From Vicinamibacteria bacterium (lineage in GTDB: Bacteria; Acidobacteriota; Vicinamibacteria; Fen-336), in NCBI GenBank assembly GCA_025994075.1, contig JAMQGV010000018.1, forward strand, positions 1-64,000: a stretch of DNA of 64,000 bases, written 5' to 3'. Position 1 is the stretch's first letter; every line of letters begins with the position of its first letter. Positions 50,667-57,932 of the stretch are shown here, in pieces. Under the pieces are notes generated by a model. That model had not been told where the DNA came from. It ran no database searches and saw only the letters and a program-made list of their open reading frames with translations. A program made the translations under genes and the position numbers.

Positions 50667-51287
50667 TCAGCGCAAGAGGGCGCTGATCGAGGTCAGGCGC
50701 CCGTTGCGCAGCACGATCGCGTTGAAGCGGCTCTCCGTCTGCAGGGTGGGGTAGAGCGAGAGCAGCGCAGGCAGGCCGTCGATCGCCACGCCGTTGATCT
50801 CGGTCAGCACGTCGCCCGCCCGCAGCCCGATCTCGTGCAGCAGGCTGTCGGCGGGCATCCGCGTCACGGTCAGGCCGACGATGCGGCCGTTCTCGGTGAC
50901 CGGCATCAGCGCGGTCTCGGCCAGCAGCCGCGGCATCTCGCCCGCGAGCCGCTTCTCGAGCTCGGCGCGGGCGAACTCCTTCGGCGGCGTTTCTTCACCC
51001 GCGCGTGGTGCCGCCGCGGCGGTCGGGAGCGGCGGAGGCGGCGGCGGGGCGGGCGCGGCGGCGCGTCCCAGCGCGAGGTGGACGCGCTGGCCGTCCTTCT
51101 CGAGCCAGACGCCCGTCGCGTCGATCTCCGCGACCTTGTGGCCATGCACGGTCTCGCCGAGGCCGACGGCGCGCTGGCGGCCGTCGATGCGCAGGATCGC
51201 GGCGCCGCTCCCGCGGCCGACCACGAGGCCGGCCAGCGAGATGTCGGGCGTCGCCGCCTGCACGAGCAGCAGCAGGGTGCCAATCAT
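50667..51287 (-). CDS. GspC-like protein (HR region plus PDZ domain)
   Basis: 206 residues. The N-terminal stretch ISLAGLVVGRGSGAAILRIDGRQRAVGLGETVHGHKVAEI matches the homology region of type II secretion protein C. A Pro/Ala-rich linker follows, and then a PDZ domain (ADSLLHEIGLRAGDVLTEINGVAIDGLPALLSLY). The usual inner-membrane anchor is short or missing: only MIGTLLLLVQAA precedes the homology region. No other Gsp genes are adjacent. It is first in the operon with the phospholipase fusion, which is a plausible type II secretion substrate. TAGCCT lies 9 bases before the ATG and there is no Shine-Dalgarno site. Confidence 0.78.
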   Translation of the reverse strand: MIGTLLLLVQAATPDISLAGLVVGRGSGAAILRIDGRQRAVGLGETVHGHKVAEIDATGVWLEKDGQRVHLALGRAAAPAPPPPPPLPTAAAAPRAGEETPPKEFARAELEKRLAGEMPRLLAETALMPVTENGRIVGLTVTRMPADSLLHEIGLRAGDVLTEINGVAIDGLPALLSLYPTLQTESRFNAIVLRNGRLTSISALLR

Positions 51288-51296
51288 CGCCCCGGA

Positions 51297-51306
51297 AGGC
51301 TAGCAT
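51297..51306. promoter_or_regulatory. Overlapping divergent -10 hexamers for the GspC-like and SpoIIE genes
   Basis: Minus-strand TAGCCT (51297-51302) is 9 bases before ATG 51287; plus-strand TAGCAT (51301-51306) is 10 bases before ATG 51317. The two share the bases TA inside the palindrome GCTAGC. Neither gene has a Shine-Dalgarno site. Confidence 0.45.
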
Positions 51307-51316
51307 CAGCTCCCCG

Positions 51317-53314
51317 ATGTCGCGCGCCCGCTACACGCTCCCGGGTCCCACCCCCGCTCCGCGGCTGTCACCGGTCGCGCGCCTGCGCCGCTTCCTGCTC
51401 GAGCGCTGGGCGGGGCGCGCGCTGCTGGCGGCGCTCGCGATCCGGTTCCTCGCCCTCTTCGGCCTGCCGCTGCCCGATCCCGTGAAGAGCGTCGCGGGCT
51501 TCGTGCTGCTGGGGTTCGTGGCGTGGGCCGGCGCCGCCGTGATCGCCTGGCTGCTGCGGGTGCTGCTCTGGCGCATCCGCACCAAGCTGATCGTCTCCTA
51601 CCTGTTCATCGCGGTCGTGCCGCTGTGCCTGCTGGTGCTGTTCTTCCTGCTCGGCGGCGTGGTCACCTCGGGCGTCGTCGCGGCGCACCTCGTGGAGTCC
51701 GACGTGCAGCGCCAGACGGGCCTGCTCGACGCGGCCGCGCGCGCCGTGGTCGCCGAGATCGACCCCGCGGCGCCGCCCGGCCCCGAGCGGCTGCGAGCGC
51801 GGCTGGCCGCAGCGGGGGCCGGCGACCTCCACTCCCAGCTCGGCTTCGCGCTGGTCGCCGGGGGCAAGCCCGTGGCCACGGCCGGGTCGCTGCCGGCGGC
51901 GCTGCCCGCCTGGTACCGCGCGCCCGGCTGGTCGGGGCTCGCGCGCGGCGAGAAAGGGGACGTGATCCGCGCGGTGCGCGGCGACGCGGCGCTCTTCCTG
52001 GTCCTCGAGGTGCCGGTCGACCTCGAGTTCTTCCGCCCGCTGCAGGAGCGGGCGGGGCTGCGCATCCTCACCACCGGCGGCACCGTGGAGAGCGACCGCA
52101 GCGGCAGCGGGATCCAGGTGCGGCACCGCGGCCGCGACGACGTGACCGTGATCCAGCGCCCCGTCGAGAACAGCTACCCGTTCGTGGCCCCGATCCCGCG
52201 CACCGACTGGGAGACCGGCACCACCAGCGCCGACCCGATCACGTTCCAGTTCTCGCCGGTCGACATGTACATGCGGCTGGCGCCGCGGGTCGTCAACCTC
52301 GGCGGCGTGCTGCACAAGATCCTGCTGATCGTCGGCGTCGCGTTCCTGGTGATGTACGCCTTCGCGCTGCTGATCGGCTGGATGCTGGCGCGCACCATCA
52401 CCAAGGGCGTGCACGAGCTGACCCGCGGCACCCAGCGCCTGCGCGCGGGCGAGTTCGACCAGCCGGTGCGCTTCCGCAGCCGCGACCAGCTCGGCGAGCT
52501 GGCCGACTCCTTCAACATGATGGCCGCCGGCATCGAGGACCTGCTGCGGCAGAACGCCGAGAAGGAGCGGCTCGAGGAGGAGCTGCGGATCGCCCGCCAG
52601 ATCCAGATGAGCCTGCTGCCGCAGGGCGTCGTCGAGCTGCCGGGGCTGCGCATCGCCGCCCTGTGCCTGCCCGCCACCGAGGTCGGCGGCGACTACTACG
52701 ACCTGCTGCCGCTGTCCGAGTCGAAGATGGGCGTGCTGGTCGCCGACGTCTCCGGCAAGGGCACGTCGGCGGCGCTGTACATGGCGGAGCTCAAGGGCCT
52801 GGTGCTCTCGCTCTCGCGCATCTACGACTCGCCGGCGAAGCTGTTGTGCGAGGCCAACCGCATCCTGTCGTCGACCCTCGACCCGCGCTCGTTCATCACC
52901 ATGACGTACGCGGTGGTCGACACCCGCGCCCGCACCGTGCGCCTCGCCCGCGCCGGGCACAACCCGGTGATCGCGTTCGAGGAGCGCAGCCGCAGGACGC
53001 GGGTGATCGCGCCGCCGGGCCTGGGCCTCGGCCTCGACAAGGGCGACGTGTTCGACAAGGTGCTCGAAGAAGTCGAGCTGCCGCTCCACGAGGGCGACCT
53101 GTTCCTGTTCTTCACGGACGGCCTGTCCGAGGCGATGAACCCGGCCTCGGAGCTGTTCGGCGAGACGCGGCTGGAGGAGATCCTCGGCGAAGCGCCGCAC
53201 CTGTCGTCCGAGGAGATGAAGGAGAAGATCCTCGGCGAGATCCGCGGCTTCGTCGCGGGTGCTGCCCAGCACGACGACATGACGCTGGTGATCCTCAAGG
53301 TCGTCGCGCCGTGA
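51317..53314 (+). CDS. Membrane HAMP-SpoIIE phosphatase
   Basis: 665 residues. Two membrane helices near the N-terminus and a third at about 90-120 are followed by an extracytoplasmic sensing region, another helix (about 335-355) and a HAMP domain (ARTITKGVHELTRGTQRLRAGEFDQPV...). A coiled coil leads into a SpoIIE/PP2C phosphatase (about 430-665) with EVGGDYYDLL, DVSGKGTSAALYMA and HDDMTLVIL. It probably dephosphorylates an anti-anti-sigma factor in response to an envelope signal. It is first in an operon whose second gene, rnc, overlaps it by GTGA. Confidence 0.92.
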   Translation: MSRARYTLPGPTPAPRLSPVARLRRFLLERWAGRALLAALAIRFLALFGLPLPDPVKSVAGFVLLGFVAWAGAAVIAWLLRVLLWRIRTKLIVSYLFIAVVPLCLLVLFFLLGGVVTSGVVAAHLVESDVQRQTGLLDAAARAVVAEIDPAAPPGPERLRARLAAAGAGDLHSQLGFALVAGGKPVATAGSLPAALPAWYRAPGWSGLARGEKGDVIRAVRGDAALFLVLEVPVDLEFFRPLQERAGLRILTTGGTVESDRSGSGIQVRHRGRDDVTVIQRPVENSYPFVAPIPRTDWETGTTSADPITFQFSPVDMYMRLAPRVVNLGGVLHKILLIVGVAFLVMYAFALLIGWMLARTITKGVHELTRGTQRLRAGEFDQPVRFRSRDQLGELADSFNMMAAGIEDLLRQNAEKERLEEELRIARQIQMSLLPQGVVELPGLRIAALCLPATEVGGDYYDLLPLSESKMGVLVADVSGKGTSAALYMAELKGLVLSLSRIYDSPAKLLCEANRILSSTLDPRSFITMTYAVVDTRARTVRLARAGHNPVIAFEERSRRTRVIAPPGLGLGLDKGDVFDKVLEEVELPLHEGDLFLFFTDGLSEAMNPASELFGETRLEEILGEAPHLSSEEMKEKILGEIRGFVAGAAQHDDMTLVILKVVAP

Positions 53315-54021
53315 CCGTCCACGGCGAGGCGTTCGAGGCGGGCCTCGCCGCGCTGGAGGCGAAGCTCGGCCACGCCTTCGTCGACCGCGAGCTGCTGGTG
53401 CGCGCGCTGACCCACACCAGCCACGTCAACGAGACGAGCGCCCGCCGCCGCGCCCACAACGAGCCGCTCGAGTTCCTCGGCGACTCGGTGCTCGGCTTCC
53501 TCGTCTCGGACCTGCTGCATCGGCGCGACCCGGAGGGCCCCGAGGGGCCCAAGAGCCGGGCCCGCGCCCACCTCGTCAACGCGCGCTCTCTGGCGCGGCG
53601 CGCCGAGCGGCTCGGCCTGCCCGCGCTGCTGCGGCTCGGCCGCGGCGAGGAGAAGACCGGAGGCCGTGGCAAGACCGCGTTGTGGGCCGACGCCTACGAG
53701 GCGGTGGTCGCCGCGCTGTACCTCGACGGCGGGCTGCCCGCCGCGGCCCGCTTCGTCGCCGCCGAGTTCGACGACGCGCTCGACGAGGGCTTCGCGGCGG
53801 TCGACCACAAGAGCGCGCTGCAGGAGCTGCTGCAGGGCCGCGGCGAAGCGACGCCGGAGTACGTCGTCGACGAGGTCGCGGGGCCGAGCCACCGGCCGCG
53901 CTTCCGCGTCGCGTGCCGGATCGGGGGCGAGGTGAGCGCATGGGGCGAGGGCTTCTCGAAGAAGGAGGCGCAGCAGGACGCCGCGCGCCAGGCGCTGTTG
54001 CGGCTGCGGGGCGAAGCGTGA
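53311..54021 (+). CDS. rnc: Ribonuclease III
   Basis: 236 residues, normal length. The endonuclease domain carries the signature HNEPLEFLGDSVLGF and the second acidic set in WADAYEAVVAALYLDGG. The double-stranded-RNA-binding domain is C-terminal (HKSALQELLQGRG...GFSKKEAQQDAARQALLRL). It processes rRNA precursors and structured mRNAs. The GTG start overlaps the stop of the SpoIIE gene, and its own stop overlaps the GTG of the secretin-like gene, an unusual operon for rnc, which more often precedes era. Confidence 0.96.
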   Translation: MTVHGEAFEAGLAALEAKLGHAFVDRELLVRALTHTSHVNETSARRRAHNEPLEFLGDSVLGFLVSDLLHRRDPEGPEGPKSRARAHLVNARSLARRAERLGLPALLRLGRGEEKTGGRGKTALWADAYEAVVAALYLDGGLPAAARFVAAEFDDALDEGFAAVDHKSALQELLQGRGEATPEYVVDEVAGPSHRPRFRVACRIGGEVSAWGEGFSKKEAQQDAARQALLRLRGEA

Positions 54022-54812
54022 CCGCGCGCCGCGGCCTGCTCCTCGGCCTGGCCGCTGCCGTGGCCGCGTCCTTCGCCGGAGCGGCCGCCGCGCAGGACGT
54101 GATCAAGATCTACCGCTGCCAGCACCGGCCGACCTGGGAGCTGCTGCCGCTCGCGGAGTCGGCGCTCGGCGCGGCCGGACGCGTCGCGGAAGACGGCGGC
54201 ACCGCGTCGCTGATCCTGTCCGGCCCCGCGGAGGTCGTCGCGCGCGCGCTGGCGATCCTGGCCGCCGTCGACGTGCCGCCGAAGACGCTCGAGCTGCACT
54301 ACGAGATCGTCGACGAGGCCGACCTCGAGGCCGCCGGCGTGCGCCTCGACTGGCGCCGTGGCCGGCCCGGGCTGGAGTTGTCCGCGGTCGACCTGCGCGG
54401 CGGCGTCTCGCGCACGCGCGGCCGCAGCCAGGGCCGCGTGCGCGTGCAGGAGGGGTCGGAGGGCCGGATCGCGGCGGGGGAGCTGATCCCCGTGCGCACG
54501 GGCCCCTGGGGCGGAGTGACGCCGGTCGCGGCGGAGCAGGGCCTGGTCGCCCGGCCGCAGGTACTGGGCGACGGCCGCGTGCGGCTCGACTTCCTGCTCA
54601 CTGATGCCGCACGCACCGAGGACCGCCGCGGCCGCCCCGGCGTCGCCTACACCGACGTCGAAAGTCAGCTCGTGCTGGCTCCCGGCGAGTCGGCGGTCGT
54701 CGGCGCGATCGACGGCGAGCAGTCCCGGCGCGAGGCCGGCACCGCGGGCGCCGCCGCCTCCCGCGCCCGCAACCGCAAGCTGCTCGTCATCCGCGCCGAG
54801 ATCGTGCCGTAG
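54018..54812 (+). CDS. Small secretin-like protein (GspD/PilQ-related), secreted
   Basis: 264 residues with a signal peptide (LLLGLAAAVAASFAGAAAA). Residues about 30-90 resemble a secretin N domain, ending in GPAEVVARALAILAAVDVPPKTLELHYEIVDE. The rest matches the core of the secretin domain: GRVRVQEG, RPQVLGDGRVRLDF, TDVESQLVLAPGESAVVGAI and, after the insertion, RNRKLLVIRAEIVP. It is far shorter than a pore-forming secretin, so it may be a plug, pilotin-like partner or relic. The GTG start overlaps rnc. A GspC-like gene lies divergent at the other end of this operon. Confidence 0.72.
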   Translation: MTARRGLLLGLAAAVAASFAGAAAAQDVIKIYRCQHRPTWELLPLAESALGAAGRVAEDGGTASLILSGPAEVVARALAILAAVDVPPKTLELHYEIVDEADLEAAGVRLDWRRGRPGLELSAVDLRGGVSRTRGRSQGRVRVQEGSEGRIAAGELIPVRTGPWGGVTPVAAEQGLVARPQVLGDGRVRLDFLLTDAARTEDRRGRPGVAYTDVESQLVLAPGESAVVGAIDGEQSRREAGTAGAAASRARNRKLLVIRAEIVP

Positions 54813-54821
54813 TCGGCGGCC

Positions 54822-54827
54822 TATACT
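54822..54827 (+). promoter_or_regulatory. -10 element (TATACT) of the 82-residue/nucleotidyltransferase pair
   Basis: TATACT, five of six consensus bases, 6 bases before GTG 54834. The transcript would start at the GTG itself. No convincing -35 is seen. Confidence 0.5.
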
Positions 54828-54833
54828 GGTCCC

Positions 54834-55082
54834 GTGCTGACTCGCGGCCGACGCAGTGCGGAGGGAGACTCCTGGCGCGACCAGGGACGCCTCGCCCGGA
54901 CGGCAGCCGCCCTGCGCGGAACCCCAGCCCTCGCGCCCCGCGGGGTGTATCGCTTCCGCTCCTTCGAGGAGGCCGAAGCTTGGCTGACGAAGACGATGCT
55001 CAGTACGCACGCGCTCCGGAACCCGAAGACGTCGTCCGGCTCTGTCGAGCCCTCGAGGCCGCCGGCGCCCGCTACCTCCTGA
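54834..55082 (+). CDS. Small protein paired with a nucleotidyltransferase; possible antitoxin
   Basis: 82 residues, soluble. The recognisable part is GVYRFRSFEEAEAWLTKTM, which I recall from small proteins encoded just before MNT/AbiEii-like nucleotidyltransferases; that recollection is the only family evidence. The last third overlaps the nucleotidyltransferase frame by 103 bases, so the downstream start lies inside this gene. A TATACT element 6 bases upstream of the GTG supports the start and a leaderless message. It may be an antitoxin or partner protein. Confidence 0.6.
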   Translation: MLTRGRRSAEGDSWRDQGRLARTAAALRGTPALAPRGVYRFRSFEEAEAWLTKTMLSTHALRNPKTSSGSVEPSRPPAPATS

Positions 55083-55474
55083 TCGGAGGCTTCGCCGTCG
55101 TCGCCCACGGCGCGGGTCGCTTCACCAAGGACATCGACCTGCTCGTCGACGCATCGCCCGCCAACGTGGCGCGTGTCAAGCAGGCACTGTCGGTGCTGGC
55201 GGACAACGCCGCGGCCGAGGTGGACGACGACGACGTCCTGCGCCACGTGGTGGTCCGGGTCGTCGACGAGGTCATCGTCGACCTGATGGGCCGGGCCTGC
55301 GGCCTCGACTACGCTGCGGCGGTCGCAGACGCCGAGTCGATCGAGCGCGACGGCGTCCCGATCCGGGTGCCCAGCCCCCAGACCCTGATCCGGCTCAAGG
55401 ACACTCCGCGTCCGCAGGACGCGATCGACCGCGCGTTCCTCGAGGGTGTGATCGAGGCTCGCAAGCTGCGCTGA
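54980..55474 (+). CDS. AbiEii/MNT-like nucleotidyltransferase
   Basis: 164 residues. The polymerase-beta-type nucleotidyltransferase core is IGGFAVVAHGAGRFTKDIDLLVD, with the metal-binding Asp pair in KDIDLL, and a later acidic strand VIVDLM. Such proteins appear in toxin-antitoxin systems, where they transfer nucleotides to tRNA or to a partner toxin. Either this is a toxin, or an antitoxin that inactivates a partner. TTG 54980 is inside the preceding small gene; the conserved region begins around residue 15, so a slightly later start is possible. It is convergent with the DapA-like gene, 6 bases between stops. Confidence 0.85.
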   Translation: MADEDDAQYARAPEPEDVVRLCRALEAAGARYLLIGGFAVVAHGAGRFTKDIDLLVDASPANVARVKQALSVLADNAAAEVDDDDVLRHVVVRVVDEVIVDLMGRACGLDYAAAVADAESIERDGVPIRVPSPQTLIRLKDTPRPQDAIDRAFLEGVIEARKLR

Positions 55475-55480
55475 GATCGA

Positions 55481-56374
55481 TCACACGGCCGGGCGGCGGC
55501 GGAGCGCCGCGCGGATGAGGGCGAGGGTTTCGTCGCGCTCGGTGCCCACCAGCTTGAGGCGGGGCGGGCGGACCGTCTCGCGGCCCATGCCGACCTCCTG
55601 CTGCACGAGCTTGATGAGCTGGACGAACTTGGGCACCACGTCGAGGCGCAGCAGGGGCAGGAACCACTCGTAGAGGGCGCGGGCTTCCGCGTGGCGGCCG
55701 GCCAGCGCGTGCTCGAACAGCGCCACCGACTCCTTCGGCAGCGCGTTCACCAGGCCGGCGATCCAGCCCGTGGCCCCGGCGGCGACGCCTTCGACGATCA
55801 GGTCGTCGACGCCGACGAGCAGCGCGAGGCGGTCGCCGAGCAGCGCGCGGATCGCGGAGAGGCGCCGCACGTCGGCGCTCGACTCCTTGATCGCGTGCAG
55901 GTTGGCGTGGTCGCGGCAGAGGTTCGCCACCTGCTCCGGCAGCACGTCGGTCTTGTAGGCGATCGGGTTGTTGTAGAGCATGCACGACAGCGGCGTCGCG
56001 CCGATCACGGCCCGGAAGTGGGCCTCGGTCTCGCGCCAGTCGCCGACGTAGACGTAGGGCGGCAGCACCATCAGGCCGTCGCAGCCGGTCTCGTGCGCGG
56101 CCTTCGCCACCGCGACGGCCTCGGCCGTCGAGAGCGCGGCCACGCCGGCGACGAGGCTGGCGCGCGTCCCGAGCGCCTCGCGCAGCGCGCGCAGCACCTG
56201 CTTCTTCTCCTCGAACGACAGTGTCGCGCCTTCGCCGAGCGAGCCCAGCGCCACGATCCCCGTGCAGCCGGCGTCGACCATCCAGGCCGCGTGCCGCTGC
56301 AGGAACGGGACGTCGATCGCGAGCGCGTCGTCGAACGGGGTGGTGATCGCGGGGATCACGCCGTGCCACTTCAT
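55481..56374 (-). CDS. DapA-family lyase, possibly pyrroline-4-hydroxy-2-carboxylate deaminase
   Basis: 297 residues, (beta/alpha)8 class I aldolase of the dihydrodipicolinate synthase family. It has GSLGEGATLS, Tyr134 in YNNP and the Schiff-base Lys163 in AIKESS. Its ATG overlaps the stop of a fused FAD/2Fe-2S amine dehydrogenase subunit (ATGA). In hydroxyproline catabolism a DapA-family deaminase (HypD) acts right after an FAD/Fe-S cis-4-hydroxy-D-proline dehydrogenase, so that role is preferred over lysine synthesis. The assignment rests on context; dihydrodipicolinate synthase or another keto-acid lyase is not excluded. Confidence 0.85.
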   Translation of the reverse strand: MKWHGVIPAITTPFDDALAIDVPFLQRHAAWMVDAGCTGIVALGSLGEGATLSFEEKKQVLRALREALGTRASLVAGVAALSTAEAVAVAKAAHETGCDGLMVLPPYVYVGDWRETEAHFRAVIGATPLSCMLYNNPIAYKTDVLPEQVANLCRDHANLHAIKESSADVRRLSAIRALLGDRLALLVGVDDLIVEGVAAGATGWIAGLVNALPKESVALFEHALAGRHAEARALYEWFLPLLRLDVVPKFVQLIKLVQQEVGMGRETVRPPRLKLVGTERDETLALIRAALRRRPAV

Positions 56375-57930
56375 CGGTCGGCCTCCAGCACAGAGACGGG
56401 AACGGGCTTGAGCGGCGGGCGCACCGCGTCGGGCGCCCAGCCTTCCAGGAACTCGAGGGCGGCGCCGCAGATCCGGCCCTGACACGCGCCCATGCCGGCG
56501 CGGGTCGCGAGCTTGGCCTCGCGCGCGCCGGTGCAGCCCGAGAGCGCCGAGCGCGGCACGTCTTCGCAGCGGCACACGAGCGTGTCGGCGGCGGCGAGCG
56601 TGCGCAACTCGTCGCGCGGCGCGAAGGCACGGGCGAGCCGGGCGGCGAAGCGGCGCTCCTTCGCGAGCGCGGCCACGAGCGCCGGGTCGACCGGTGCGGC
56701 CGCGTGCCCTGCTGCGTGGGCCGCGGCAGATGCGCCGGCCCGCGCGCCCTCGAGCGCGGCCTTCGGGCCGCCGCCGACGCCGGTCAGCTCGCCGGCGCAG
56801 AACACGCCCGGCACGCTCGTGCCCGCGGCCGCGTCCACGACGACCGCGCCGTCGGCGACCGCGCAGCCGAGGTGGCGGGCCAGCTCGAGGTTGGGCACCA
56901 GGCCGTAGGCGCAGGCCAGCAGGTCGCAGCGCAACTCGACCTGGCGCCGCCCGTCCGTTGCAGTCACGCTCTCGATGCGCTCCGCGCCGCGCGCCGCGGC
57001 GACCCAGGTGCCGGCGCGGTAGGGCGTGGGCAGGAAGCGCAGGCGATAGCCGAGGCCCGCCACCGCGCGTCCCGGCCAGCCGACGAGGCCCGCGGCGAAG
57101 CCGAGCAGCGAGGTGAGCGGCGCCTGTTCGAAGACGGCGACGACGACAGCGCCCGCGCGGGCCGCGCGCGCCGCCGCGGGCAGCAGCAGCGGGCCGCTGC
57201 CCGCGACCACGACGCGCTTCCCGCGCACGTCGAGCCCGTCCTCGATCAGTCCCTGCAGGGCGCCCACGCCGACGACGCCCGGCAGCGTCCAGCCGGGAAA
57301 GGGCAGGAACAGCTCGCGGGCCCCGGTGGCGACCACGATCGCGCGCGCTGCGATCGTGAGGCGCGACGGCGCGGAGCCCGCGCAGGCCGCCTCGAGGTGG
57401 AAGCCCGCTCCCCGCTCGGCCCAGGCGTCGTGGACCGTGGCCTGCATCTTCAGGTCGATGCCCGAGGACGCGAGCCGCGCCAGCCAGCGCCGCGCTTCGG
57501 TCGGGCGCTCCGCTTCCGGCTGGTGCCACAGCCGTCCACCGGGCGCGCGGCTTTCGTCGAGCAGAGCGACCCGAGCGCCGGCCTCGCGCGCGGCCACCGC
57601 CGCGGCGATCCCGGCGGGCCCGCCGCCGACGACCGCGACGTCGACGTCGAGCGCGAGCGTTTCCGCCGCGCCCGGCGTGGCGTCACCCGCCGCGCCCGGG
57701 GCCGTGCGGACCTCGGCGCCGTCGCGCACCGGTTCGAGGCAGGCCCGCACTCCCGGCGCGCCGTCCACTTCCACGCGGCACTCGAAGCAGACGCCCATCG
57801 CGCACAGTGCCGAGCGCGGCTCGCCGCGGGTCGAGGTGCGGCACGCGCGGCCCGCGCCGAGCAGCGCCGCCGCCAGCGACGCGCCGGGGCGCGCCTCGAG
57901 CGGAGCGCCGTCGACGCGCAGCCGGGGCAC
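56371..57930 (-). CDS. Fused 2Fe-2S / FAD-NAD / BFD amine dehydrogenase subunit (hydroxyproline dehydrogenase-like)
   Basis: 519 residues. Residues 1-90 are a Fer2_4-type 2Fe-2S domain, with CRTS and LCAMGVCFECRVEVDG then RAC. Residues about 95-420 are a pyridine-nucleotide-disulfide oxidoreductase fold with FAD site DVAVVGGGPAGIAAAV and a second Rossmann VVVAGSGPLLLPAA. The C-terminus is a BFD-like 2Fe-2S domain, VCRCEDV...GMGACQGRIC. In known heteromeric proline and hydroxyproline dehydrogenases these parts are separate subunits. The D-amino-acid-oxidase-like catalytic subunit is not in the window. GTG 57930 lies 2 bases after the dus stop. Confidence 0.87.
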   Translation of the reverse strand: MPRLRVDGAPLEARPGASLAAALLGAGRACRTSTRGEPRSALCAMGVCFECRVEVDGAPGVRACLEPVRDGAEVRTAPGAAGDATPGAAETLALDVDVAVVGGGPAGIAAAVAAREAGARVALLDESRAPGGRLWHQPEAERPTEARRWLARLASSGIDLKMQATVHDAWAERGAGFHLEAACAGSAPSRLTIAARAIVVATGARELFLPFPGWTLPGVVGVGALQGLIEDGLDVRGKRVVVAGSGPLLLPAAARAARAGAVVVAVFEQAPLTSLLGFAAGLVGWPGRAVAGLGYRLRFLPTPYRAGTWVAAARGAERIESVTATDGRRQVELRCDLLACAYGLVPNLELARHLGCAVADGAVVVDAAAGTSVPGVFCAGELTGVGGGPKAALEGARAGASAAAHAAGHAAAPVDPALVAALAKERRFAARLARAFAPRDELRTLAAADTLVCRCEDVPRSALSGCTGAREAKLATRAGMGACQGRICGAALEFLEGWAPDAVRPPLKPVPVSVLEADR

Positions 57931-57932
57931 GT

